Assembly (NCBI GenBank): GCA_031262845.1
Contig: JAISGZ010000197.1
Span: 1 to 5,726, forward strand
DNA: 5,726 nucleotides
Direction of reading: 5' to 3'
Origin: Propionibacteriaceae bacterium
GTDB lineage: Bacteria > Actinomycetota > Actinomycetes > Propionibacteriales > Propionibacteriaceae
The notes under the pieces are model-generated. The model was given only the letters and a program-made list of their open reading frames with translations. It was not told the DNA's origin and made no database searches. Position 1 is the stretch's first letter. Each line of letters starts with the position of its first letter. This document shows positions 1-5,421 of the stretch, one piece after another. Position numbers and translations under genes: made by a program.

Positions 1-145
1 TGCCATTGGCGATGTATTCAACCCGGTCGGAGCCAGTCGTCGGCCAGCGGTCTTGGTTCAAGAAATCAACCTCGATACCCGCTGGAATCGGTCCCAGGTG
101 AGCGACCAGGTCGGCCTGATCGCGATACGGCAACCAGACCAGCAT
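1..145 (-). CDS. Probable D-2-hydroxyacid dehydrogenase, N-terminal 48 codons only
   Basis: This gene starts at an ATG (145-143) and leaves the window at its left edge. The visible protein begins MLVWLPYRDQADLVAHLGPI and continues with PAGIEVDFLNQDRW, then TGSDRVEYIAN. This pattern of a short beta strand, a 'LGPLP-G-EV' turn and an acidic '-VEYI-' strand resembles the N-terminus of actinobacterial NAD-dependent D-isomer-specific 2-hydroxyacid dehydrogenases, which reduce 2-keto acids in the cytoplasm. The NAD-binding fold and catalytic Arg/Glu/His lie outside the window, so the family call rests on N-terminal resemblance alone. The start overlaps the hisF stop by one base (TGATG). A strong GGGGGAG Shine-Dalgarno lies within the last hisF codons, 8 nt before the ATG. 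This implies translational coupling to hisF. The frame is open with no stop up to the edge. Confidence 0.6.
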   Translation of the reverse strand, partial: MLVWLPYRDQADLVAHLGPIPAGIEVDFLNQDRWPTTGSDRVEYIANG

Positions 146-984
146 CAGCAGGGCTCCCCCGCCGAGGCCAATTCCGTGGCTTCGGATGGCGCCACGGCCG
201 CCGCCGCTGCCAGCGAAACCGGGCGCCGCACCGGATAACCGGCTTGGCCGAGGGCTTGCTGGACTTCAGCCACGGTGATCTGGCCGTAGTGGAAGACACT
301 GGCCGCCAAGACGGCATCGGCCCCGGCATCGGCCGCGTCAACGAAATCCGACACCTGACCGGCGCCGCCAGAGGCAATCAGCGGCACTTGCGTGATCGCC
401 CGGACGGCCCGGATCATCTCCAAATCAAAACCGGCGGTCGTGCCGTCGGCGTCCATTGAATTGAGGAGAATCTCCCCCACCCCCCGGTCGACAGCTTGCT
501 TCACCCAAGCCAGCGCGTCGAGGCCAGCCGACTGACGGCCGCCGTGGGTCGTGACGCCGAAGCCAGATGGCTGATTGACTTCACGCCGGGCGTCGACCGA
601 CAAGACCAGAACCTGATTGCCGAAACGGGCCACGATCTCGTTGATGACCTCCGGCCGCCGGATCGCCGCCGTGTTGATACTGACCTTGTCGGCGCCGTGG
701 CGCAGGAGCGCGTCAACATCTGCCACCGAGGCCACGCCACCGCCGACCGTCAGCGGAATGAAGATCGTCTCGGCACAACGCTGAACCATCTCCCGGGTCG
801 TCGCCCGGCCCTGATGGGAAGCCGAAATATCGAGGAAAGTCAGTTCGTCGGCGCCCTCATCGCCGTAGCGGCGGGCCAAAGCCACGGGATCGCCGGCATC
901 ACGCAGTTGTTGGAAGTGGACCCCTTTGACAACCCGTCCAGCGTCGATATCGAGACACGGAATCACCCGGATAGCGACAGACAT
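145..984 (-). CDS. hisF: Imidazole glycerol phosphate synthase cyclase subunit HisF
   Basis: HisF is the (beta/alpha)8-barrel cyclase subunit of imidazole glycerol phosphate synthase. With HisH it converts PRFAR and glutamine-derived ammonia to imidazole glycerol phosphate and AICAR in histidine synthesis. The 279-residue protein opens with VIPCLDIDAGRVVKG; Asp12 matches the first catalytic aspartate of the family (Asp11 in Thermotoga maritima). Asp131 in VLSVDARR matches the second (Asp130). Phosphate-binding loops are visible as TVGGG (79-83), DGTTAGFD (180-187) and IASGGAG (203-209), followed by AASVFHYG. The ATG at 984 is chosen because it places MSVAIRVIP at the usual family start; the frame stays open to 1032 but the extra residues look unrelated. 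The last 25 or so residues are an Ala-rich tail beyond the usual end near GYPVR. No hisH, hisA or hisI is visible nearby. The stop overlaps the next gene by one base. Confidence 0.96.
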   Translation of the reverse strand: MSVAIRVIPCLDIDAGRVVKGVHFQQLRDAGDPVALARRYGDEGADELTFLDISASHQGRATTREMVQRCAETIFIPLTVGGGVASVADVDALLRHGADKVSINTAAIRRPEVINEIVARFGNQVLVLSVDARREVNQPSGFGVTTHGGRQSAGLDALAWVKQAVDRGVGEILLNSMDADGTTAGFDLEMIRAVRAITQVPLIASGGAGQVSDFVDAADAGADAVLAASVFHYGQITVAEVQQALGQAGYPVRRPVSLAAAAAVAPSEATELASAGEPC

Positions 985-1119
985 GGCACTCACACTAGTG
1001 GACCGGGTCAACCGTGGTGGCCACCTTGACATCAGGCGGTTGCCCCATCAAACCGTCGGCTCGGATGATGACACGGCCCGATCTGGTCCGAAAGGAGCCT
1101 GAGGCGAGCGACCGTCGGA
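985..1119. other. 135-bp gap between the helicase gene and hisF
   Basis: This is the only sizeable gap in the minus-strand gene train. It contains a degenerate copy of the 3' end of the helicase gene (see the repeat entry), the perfect 10-bp palindrome GGTGGCCACC (1016-1025) and the palindrome CACTAGTG (993-1000) close to the hisF start. A weak hairpin (CGGCCC/GGTCCG, one mismatch) starts at 1075 and has no T-run, so I do not call a terminator. I found no convincing -10/-35 pair for hisF. A weak GTGAG stands just before the hisF ATG, overlapping a possible in-frame GTG start. Confidence 0.7.
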
Positions 1120-1154
1120 TCAAATCAGATCGTCGGCCTGGATGATGACGCCGC
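1047..1154. repeat. Imperfect direct repeat of the helicase 3' end, 77 bp apart
   Basis: The two copies are at about 1047-1077 and 1124-1154. The core CGTCGGCTCGGATGATGAC (1054-1072) matches 1131-1149 at 17 of 19 bases; over the 31 bases about 25 match. The right copy encodes the helicase C-terminus (VIIQADDLI, read on the minus strand). The left copy reads VIIRADGL in a different frame, after the helicase stop. The offset of 77 bp is not a multiple of three. The simplest reading is an old partial duplication of the gene end that has since decayed. Confidence 0.65.
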
Positions 1155-3381
1155 GGCGCAAACTGCGGACCAGATCGCGGCAGGCGCTGGCCAGTGGACC
1201 GGTCCGGAGGGCGTCGGCGATCTGACCGGCCAAATCCATCGTCTGGCGAATCCAGCGGACGAAATCACCAGCCGTCAAGTCACTCTGATCGAGCACGAAC
1301 GCCAAGTCCGCGCCTTGAGCCCAGCGGTACGCAGTCAAGGCGAAGCCAGGTTCGAGATCGGGCCGCGGATCGAGCCGGAAATCTCGTTCGACCTGGGCCA
1401 CCTGGCGCACGATCCGGCGCAGTCCGGTCAAGGCTCGGCCACTGGCGGCGTCGGGCATCGGTGGGATCGGCCGCCGGTCCCGCAGGCGAGATTCGAACAC
1501 CAACGTCGACAAAACCGCCGCCAAGGCCGGACCGCTGAGATCGGTGAAGATGCCGGCTTGAATCGCTTCAGCCACCACCAGGTCCTGTTCGCCGTAGATG
1601 CGGGACAACATCCGACCTTGGTCGGTCACGATGACAAGGTCAGGATCGGCCCGCCCGGTATCGGTCGAGTCGGCCACATCGGCGGTCGCGGCTGGGGCCG
1701 AAACCAGACCGGAGTCTTCGAGCCAGTCGCTCAGTTGCCCGGATTGGAGGTAGCCCAACGACTCCAAAACGCCGCTGACCCGGTCAAACCGTTCGACCAA
1801 AGCCTGAGACCGATTTCGGCCGCGACTACCCCGGGCCCGGTCGGTTTGAAATTGAGCGAAACTGCGATCAAGTAGGTGGCGGGCCTGATCACTCCCGAGC
1901 GAGCCGATCAGATTGACGACCATGTTGGCCGTCGGGTTGAAGGCCGAGCGCAGTGGGTAGGTCCGGCGGGCCGCCAGTCCAGCCAGCGCCCGGGGATCCA
2001 AACCGGGTGCCCAGGCGACAACGGCGTGGCCTTCGACATCGATGCCCCGGCGGCCGGCCCGGCCGGTCAACTGGGTGTATTCACCGGCCGTGATGTCGAC
2101 GTGTGACTGGCCGTTGTATTTGACGAGCCGTTCCAGGACCACCGTCCGGGCCGGCAAGTTGACCCCCAAGGCCAGTGTCTCGGTGGCGCAGACGACGTGA
2201 AGCAGACCTTGCCGGAAGGCCTCTTCGACGGCCTGTTTAAAGATCGGCAGTAGCCCGGCGTGGTGGGCGGCCAACCCGCGAGCGAAGGCCTCTCGCCAGT
2301 CGTCGTAACGCACAGCCCCTAAATCCGTACGCGACAGGTTGTCGGCGGCTTGATCGGCGATCGCCAACAAGGCCCGGCGCTGGCTGCCGCTGGTCAGCCA
2401 GACATCGTCGGCCACGAGGTGTTTGATGGCCAGGTCACAACCGCGGCGCGAGAAGATAAAGAAAATCGCCGGTAATAAGTGGTGTTGTTCCAGGGCCCGG
2501 ACGATGTCAGCTCGGCGGGGGGTCAGACGTGACTGGTTGGCAAAACGCCCGGCACTGGCCCCACCAAAGGCCCCGGAACCGTAAGAAACCTGACGTTTAC
2601 CCTTGCCACTGCGCCCGCGTGGCCGCCGTGAGTCATCCCGCAAACCCCGGCTTTCCTGCTTCGCCAACGTGATCAGCTCGGGGTTGACTCGAGGTGTGAC
2701 CGCCATTTGTTCCGTCATTTGGTCCGTCGCCTCGGCTGGCGCCGCTTGGTAGAGGTCGTACAAGCGTCGGCCGGCGAAAACGTGTTGGAACAAGGGCACC
2801 GGCCGGCGTTCGCTGACGATCGTCTCCATCGAACCCCGGACCTGGGTCAGCCAGTCGCCAAACTCCTCGACGTTGGAAACCGTGGCCGACAGGGCGACCA
2901 GCCGGACGGACGGTTCGAGGCTGAGGATGACTTCTTCCCAAACCGGTCCCCGAAAACGGTCGGCCAGATAGTGAACCTCGTCCAGGACAACGTAGTCCAA
3001 ACCCTCCAGCGTGGCGGAGCGGGCGTAGTTCATATTGCGCAGGACTTCGGTCGTCATGACCACGATCGGAGCTTCGCCATGAACCGTCTGGTCACCCGTC
3101 AGCAGGCCGACTTGATCGGCTCCCCAGACCGCCGCCAAGTCGTGGTATTTCTGGTTCGACAAGGCCTTGATCGGAGTCGTGTAGAAGCATTTACGGCCCG
3201 ACTGACGGGCCAGGAAGACGGCGAATTCACCGACCACAGTTTTCCCGGCACCGGTTGGGGCGGCCACCAAGACGCCCGTGCCCGCGGCCAGCCGACGACA
3301 GGCTTCTTTTTGGTAGTCGTCAAGAGGAAAGTCGTAGCCAGCTTGGAATTGGGCGACAACATCAACCGGCTCGGACACCAT
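1120..3381 (-). CDS. helY: HelY/Ski2-like DExH-box ATP-dependent helicase
   Basis: This is a cytoplasmic superfamily 2 helicase of the Ski2/Mtr4 type. Actinobacterial members (HelY) are thought to act in RNA processing or decay. In the 753 residues the motifs are complete: a Q-motif-like FPLDDYQKEA (18-27), Walker A APTGAGKT (41-48), motif Ia TPIKALSNQK (69-78), DEVH (134-137), SAT (165-167), IFSRRGCD (309-316), HHAGLLP (373-379), motif V ATETLALGVNLPA (399-411) and motif VI QLTGRAGRRG (437-446). A basic, glycine-rich linker lies at about 241-290. A C-terminal DSHCT-like region spans about 590-750. The protein is shorter than mycobacterial HelY (about 900 residues): FAQFQTDR (508-515) runs almost directly into FDRV (532-535), where HelY proteins normally carry a long insertion. 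The ATG at 3381 lies 6 bp after the lipid kinase stop, without a clear Shine-Dalgarno, so coupled translation is likely. Gene symbol by family resemblance. Confidence 0.93.
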   Translation of the reverse strand: MVSEPVDVVAQFQAGYDFPLDDYQKEACRRLAAGTGVLVAAPTGAGKTVVGEFAVFLARQSGRKCFYTTPIKALSNQKYHDLAAVWGADQVGLLTGDQTVHGEAPIVVMTTEVLRNMNYARSATLEGLDYVVLDEVHYLADRFRGPVWEEVILSLEPSVRLVALSATVSNVEEFGDWLTQVRGSMETIVSERRPVPLFQHVFAGRRLYDLYQAAPAEATDQMTEQMAVTPRVNPELITLAKQESRGLRDDSRRPRGRSGKGKRQVSYGSGAFGGASAGRFANQSRLTPRRADIVRALEQHHLLPAIFFIFSRRGCDLAIKHLVADDVWLTSGSQRRALLAIADQAADNLSRTDLGAVRYDDWREAFARGLAAHHAGLLPIFKQAVEEAFRQGLLHVVCATETLALGVNLPARTVVLERLVKYNGQSHVDITAGEYTQLTGRAGRRGIDVEGHAVVAWAPGLDPRALAGLAARRTYPLRSAFNPTANMVVNLIGSLGSDQARHLLDRSFAQFQTDRARGSRGRNRSQALVERFDRVSGVLESLGYLQSGQLSDWLEDSGLVSAPAATADVADSTDTGRADPDLVIVTDQGRMLSRIYGEQDLVVAEAIQAGIFTDLSGPALAAVLSTLVFESRLRDRRPIPPMPDAASGRALTGLRRIVRQVAQVERDFRLDPRPDLEPGFALTAYRWAQGADLAFVLDQSDLTAGDFVRWIRQTMDLAGQIADALRTGPLASACRDLVRSLRRGVIIQADDLI

Positions 3382-3387
3382 CGTTCA

Positions 3388-4368
3388 TCACCGCGGCTTG
3401 CGCCAGCGCGACAACGGCCGGTCGGGCGGCGCGAATAGGGTCAGGGCACCTGGTACGACTTTGATCAGCAGCGGCACCTGGCCGAGGGCCTCGCCGTCGG
3501 CCATCCCGTAGAGCCCATCGCCGTCGACGACGACTTCCGTGGCCTCGAGGAATTCGCAGGCCGGATCCTTGACGAAGCGGCCCGTGAACATCGTGGGCAG
3601 CAACCGGATCAAGGTCAGCCGGGACACGGGATGACAGATCATGAGGTCGAGCCGGCCGTCGGTCGGGCGGCCGTGGGGGGCGATTTTCATCCCGCCGCCG
3701 AAATAGGGCACGTTGGCGATGGCGATGAACATGGCTTTGAGTTGGCGTTCTTGACCGTCGATGACGAGCCGGTAAGGCAACGGCTTGAAGCCCTTGAGCT
3801 CCCGCAGGGCGGCCAAAGCGTAGGCCAACGATCCCCAGAACTGGGGCATGGCGTTCCCGCGGCGCGAGACCCGGGCGTCGTAGCCCGTCGAGACGACACA
3901 ACCAACCCATTCGTGGGTTTGATCGCGGGCCAAGCGGCCGGTCACGGAACTGAGGTCGATGGCTTTGGTGTGACCGCCGGCGATGACCCGGGCGGCGGCC
4001 ACCGGGTTCAACGGCAGACCGACTCCTCGGCAAAAATCGTTCCCTGTACCAGCGGGAATTGCCCCTAGTGGCACGCCGGTCTGGGCGGCGGCGTTGAGAC
4101 CCAGATGCATCATGCCGTCGCCACCCATGACGACCAGGGCGTCCCGGCGCTCGGCCGGCTGTGACGCGGCCGCTTCAACCGCCGTTCGACAAGCTTCCTC
4201 TGCATGTGACTGGCTGCGGGCTCGGATGACTTTGACGGTTCCTTCGGGCAAGCCCTTGAACAGTTCCTGCATCACCCGGGGCAAGACGCGACCGGCTTTA
4301 CCCCGCCCGGCAGACGGGTTGACGACCAGGGTCGTCAGAGAGTTTCCACTGGGTTTCAACGTTTTCAT
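3388..4368 (-). CDS. Diacylglycerol kinase-family lipid kinase (DAGK catalytic domain)
   Basis: The predicted 326-residue protein belongs to the soluble DgkB/YegS-type lipid kinase family, which uses ATP to phosphorylate diacylglycerol or a related lipid at the membrane surface and so returns diacylglycerol to phospholipid synthesis. Visible motifs are NPSAGRGKA (17-25), GGDGMMH (82-88, in place of the common GGDGT), the nucleotide-site loop PAGTGNDFCRGVG (105-117), ANVPYFGGGMKIAP (218-231), DGRLDLM (237-243) and ADGE (290-293). The order and spacing fit the family and the protein is full length. The ATG at 4368 is chosen because the family's first strand (LTTLVVNPSAG) follows directly; the frame is open to 4488 but those residues overlap the preceding gene. 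A GTG at 4371 is an equally close alternative and would overlap that gene's TAG by one base. An AGG lies 10 nt before the ATG. The true lipid substrate cannot be read from sequence. Confidence 0.92.
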   Translation of the reverse strand: MKTLKPSGNSLTTLVVNPSAGRGKAGRVLPRVMQELFKGLPEGTVKVIRARSQSHAEEACRTAVEAAASQPAERRDALVVMGGDGMMHLGLNAAAQTGVPLGAIPAGTGNDFCRGVGLPLNPVAAARVIAGGHTKAIDLSSVTGRLARDQTHEWVGCVVSTGYDARVSRRGNAMPQFWGSLAYALAALRELKGFKPLPYRLVIDGQERQLKAMFIAIANVPYFGGGMKIAPHGRPTDGRLDLMICHPVSRLTLIRLLPTMFTGRFVKDPACEFLEATEVVVDGDGLYGMADGEALGQVPLLIKVVPGALTLFAPPDRPLSRWRKPR

Positions 4369-4370
4369 CA

Positions 4371-4628
4371 CTACCGGACCTGGCTGTCTTGAGTTTGACC
4401 GGAGCGAATCGGATCGGCCGAGGACCGAGTCATCTCCCAACCCGGCGGCCGCGACCACGGGTTGGCCTGGCCAATCCGATCCAGCCAACTGGCGCGGGCC
4501 GTCATCTGATCAAGCCGCTGGCCGACATCCGCCATCAGTTGGCGGCCGGCGCGCCGCAGAAACAAACCAGCCGCGACGATGATGACCAGACCGACCACCA
4601 CAGCTCCCACGAGCAGACCCCAGATCAC
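4371..4628 (-). CDS. Small single-pass membrane protein of unknown function
   Basis: The 85-residue protein has one clear transmembrane helix at about residues 3-24 (WGLLVGAVVVGLVIIVAAGL), followed at once by FLRRAGR, so the positive-inside rule puts the N-terminus outside and the tail in the cytoplasm. The tail has a short amphipathic stretch (LMADVGQRLDQM) and then a polar, probably disordered end. There is no signal cleavage site or catalytic motif, and I do not recognise a named family. The start is a GTG; it is the only standard start between the upstream in-frame stop (4737-4739) and the helix. No good Shine-Dalgarno precedes it. The gene ends 2 bp before the lipid kinase ATG. It is the first gene of the minus-strand train, and membrane placement would fit a partner of the lipid kinase, which is inference only. 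Confidence 0.72.
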   Translation of the reverse strand: MIWGLLVGAVVVGLVIIVAAGLFLRRAGRQLMADVGQRLDQMTARASWLDRIGQANPWSRPPGWEMTRSSADPIRSGQTQDSQVR

Positions 4629-4705
4629 AAGCTGATCGTAGCCGTTCCGGCCCCGATGGCTCAGTTCCCGTCGCCCTACCCGAGTCGTCGGCCAACCGCC
4701 GGACA

Positions 4706-4729
4706 GATGTAGTTGCCGAAGTAGTTGCC
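4706..4729. repeat. Two-copy 12-bp tandem repeat
   Basis: GATGTAGTTGCC (4706-4717) is followed directly by GAAGTAGTTGCC (4718-4729), an 11 of 12 match. It lies in the probable 5' leader of the minus-strand gene train, about 80-100 bp upstream of the small membrane protein start. It could be a slippage product or a pair of protein-binding sites; nothing more can be said from sequence. Confidence 0.6.
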
Positions 4730-4767
4730 AGAACTGTCACCGTTTTCTGCCGCCCCACCATCGGGAA

Positions 4768-4859
4768 CTGTGCTAACTCGACACTAGCGACTGTGCTAAA
4801 TGTGCATTAGAGGCTGTGCTAAATCGTCATTAGAAACTGCGCCGAACAATCGTTATTTA
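4768..4859. repeat. Tandem array, 23-bp period, palindromic units (3 good and 1 decayed)
   Basis: Units start at 4768, 4791, 4814 and 4837, exactly 23 bp apart. The first three begin with the identical box CTGTGCTAA and have, after 5 variable bases, CACTAG or CATTAG. The fourth (CTGCGCCGA, then CGTTAT) is degenerate. Within each good unit the arms CTAA and TTAG (CTAG in unit 1) are separated by 7 bases, giving an imperfect palindrome. Two readings fit: a row of operators for a dimeric regulator upstream of the minus-strand gene train, or the terminal multiple-repeat end of an insertion sequence of the IS21 type, whose ends carry several short repeats. No transposase gene is present. The array is the left border of the low-GC region. 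The spacers vary in sequence but not in length; the short period and the absence of unique spacers exclude a CRISPR array. Confidence 0.85.
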
Positions 4860-4861
4860 CA

Positions 4862-4907
4862 GGGGAACATGACCTTCCCCCTAGGCCCCAAGCTGTGGGC
4901 CATGCCC
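4862..4907 (+). promoter_or_regulatory. Adjacent small hairpins with mutually exclusive pairing
   Basis: GGGGAA (4862-4867) can pair with TTCCCC (4875-4880). Directly after it, GGCCC (4884-4888) can pair with GGGCC (4897-4901), while GGGC (4897-4900) can instead pair with GCCC (4904-4907) across a CAT loop. The last two cannot form together. The structures overlap a short ORF that starts at 4869. This layout resembles an attenuator in outline, but no gene follows closely on the plus strand and no T-run is present, so function is uncertain. Confidence 0.25.
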
Positions 4908-4934
4908 ATTGCCGCGTTGTGGCGTCCGGCTTAA
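4869..4934 (+). CDS. Possible 21-residue small ORF with a good ribosome binding site
   Basis: An ATG at 4869 is preceded closely by AGGGGA, one of the better Shine-Dalgarno matches in the right half of the window. The frame encodes 21 residues starting MTFPLGPKLWAMP, contains two tryptophans and ends with TAA. It matches no family I know. It could be a leader peptide, the remaining start of a decayed gene, or chance. The overlapping hairpins (4862-4907) would hide the start codon in a loop. There is no downstream partner on the same strand until 5422. Treat as unproven. Confidence 0.2.
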   Translation: MTFPLGPKLWAMPIAALWRPA

Positions 4935-4963
4935 ACACTTTCTATCCGCTATTAAGCAGGAAC

Positions 4964-4990
4964 TGGAATTCCATCTACCCTGTTGGGTAG
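4964..4990. promoter_or_regulatory. Paired palindromes: TGGAATTCCA and a CTACCC/GGGTAG hairpin
   Basis: A perfect 10-bp palindrome TGGAATTCCA (4964-4973) is followed one base later by a perfect 6-bp stem with a TGTT loop (4975-4990). Neither strand shows a T-run after the stem, so an intrinsic terminator is not well supported. CCTGTTGGG from the loop side recurs at 5015-5023. This may be an operator or the remains of a mobile-element end. Confidence 0.3.
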
Positions 4991-5118
4991 GCGTTTGACA
5001 AGCGGTATCGCAGTCCTGTTGGGCGGCTCACAAATGAGCAACTTGCATTGTGATAGAAATTGATTACAGAAATCATCATCCCTAGTCTGCAGCAACAAAG
5101 ACTTCACCACATTACTGA

Positions 5119-5349
5119 TCACAAGGCGACTTTCTCACACCCCAGCCCGACGATACTGGTGAAGCGTCGCGAATCTCCACCTTTGTTGTAGTGGCTCATA
5201 CGGTACTGAGGATGGTCGCTGCCCAGAAGACGGCAGCGCGAATCGCCTAATCCATAACAGTTGTTGTCTAGACGCCGGCGGCACCGGTCCAGTACCGGCC
5301 ACAAGCACGAATTTGCAGGGAGCAGGATTGCGATTTGAGTTGAATACAT
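5119..5349 (-). pseudogene. Faint TPR-like coding remnant (uncertain)
   Basis: A 76-codon minus-strand frame contains SRCRLLGSDHPQYRMSHYNK (about residues 37-56). The 'R-LLG-DHP-' core resembles the consensus of kinesin-light-chain-type TPR repeats (R-LG-DHP-TL-NNLA) common in actinobacterial NB-ARC/TPR proteins, though the following TL-NNLA part is not conserved. The ATG at 5349 has no Shine-Dalgarno and the N-terminal part looks random. A second minus frame (GTG 5122 to TAA 4952, 56 codons) overlaps its stop by GTGA. I read this as at best decayed coding sequence; chance resemblance is quite possible. Confidence 0.2.
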
Positions 5350-5419
5350 ATTGCAATAAGTCGTACAGAATCATTGCAGAACGATGTGTAAAACTGTTGC
5401 ATAATCGAGTATGGTTACC
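5328..5419. repeat. Weak array of TTGCA boxes with 23-bp period upstream of the ATPase start
   Basis: TTGCG (5328) and TTGCA at 5351, 5374 and 5397 are spaced exactly 23 bp. Beyond the box the units share only general A/T-richness. The array ends just before the GTG at 5422 and contains CATAAT (5400-5405), a good -10 hexamer match. The box TTGCAG (5374-5379) lies 20 bp before it, too far for an ideal -35. The boxes could be regulator sites overlapping the ATPase promoter, or the right border of the low-GC segment. The core is only 5 bases, so chance cannot be excluded. Confidence 0.45.
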
Positions 5420-5421
5420 TC

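Larger units (their letters stand above)
4629..5421. other. Gene-poor region of lower GC with repeats and hairpins
   Basis: From 4629 to about 4760 the sequence is GC-rich like the gene train and probably forms its 5' leader. From about 4760 rightward GC falls visibly, with A/T-rich stretches such as 5041-5080 and 5335-5410. No intact gene is convincing here. It holds a 23-bp-period array (4768-4859), two small hairpins and a 21-codon ORF (4862-4934), the palindrome TGGAATTCCA (4964-4973) beside a CTACCC/GGGTAG hairpin (4975-4990), a TGATT/AATCA palindrome (5061-5075), a CCGGT/ACCGG hairpin (5284-5298), weak minus-strand reading frames (4952-5374) and a second 23-bp-period array (5328-5419). 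No tRNA or rRNA was seen. The composition change suggests foreign or decayed mobile DNA between the gene train and the broken ATPase gene. Confidence 0.75.

Noticed and set aside
496..1029. Plus-strand 177-codon frame opposite hisF
   Set aside because: The minus strand encodes full-length HisF with both catalytic aspartates; the plus frame has no family features.
2707..3438. Long plus-strand frame of 243 codons opposite the helicase
   Set aside because: It is a shadow of the helicase gene, in a GC-rich region where antisense frames stay open by chance; the opposite strand encodes complete helicase motifs.
3362..4033. Minus-strand 223-codon frame overlapping the lipid kinase
   Set aside because: It is an Arg/Pro-rich frame-shifted reading of the kinase gene with no recognisable domain.
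4628..4736. Longer N-terminus for the small membrane protein
   Set aside because: The frame is open back to the stop at 4737-4739 but contains no ATG, GTG or TTG upstream of 4628, and the extension would place polar sequence before the transmembrane helix.
4510..4761. Minus-strand 83-codon frame starting at ATG 4761
   Set aside because: It overlaps the membrane protein gene in another frame, has no Shine-Dalgarno and shows a low-complexity Thr/Arg/Gly composition typical of an antiframe in GC-rich DNA.
4768..4859. CRISPR-like array
   Set aside because: The period is only 23 bp with a 9-base identical box and variable remainder; there are no repeats of 25-40 bp separated by unique spacers and no cas gene.
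4741..4860. Sigma-70-type promoter for the minus-strand gene train
   Set aside because: TCTAAT occurs twice on the minus strand within the array, but no -35 hexamer stands at a suitable distance, so no promoter could be placed.
4929..4990. Plus-frame peptide NTFYPLLSRNWNSIYPV resembling the region before the YTTNAIE motif of IS256 transposases
   Set aside because: The likeness is a few residues, a stop follows at once and the diagnostic downstream motif is absent.
4975..4990. Intrinsic terminator at the CTACCC/GGGTAG hairpin
   Set aside because: The stem is only 6 bp and no T-run follows on either strand.
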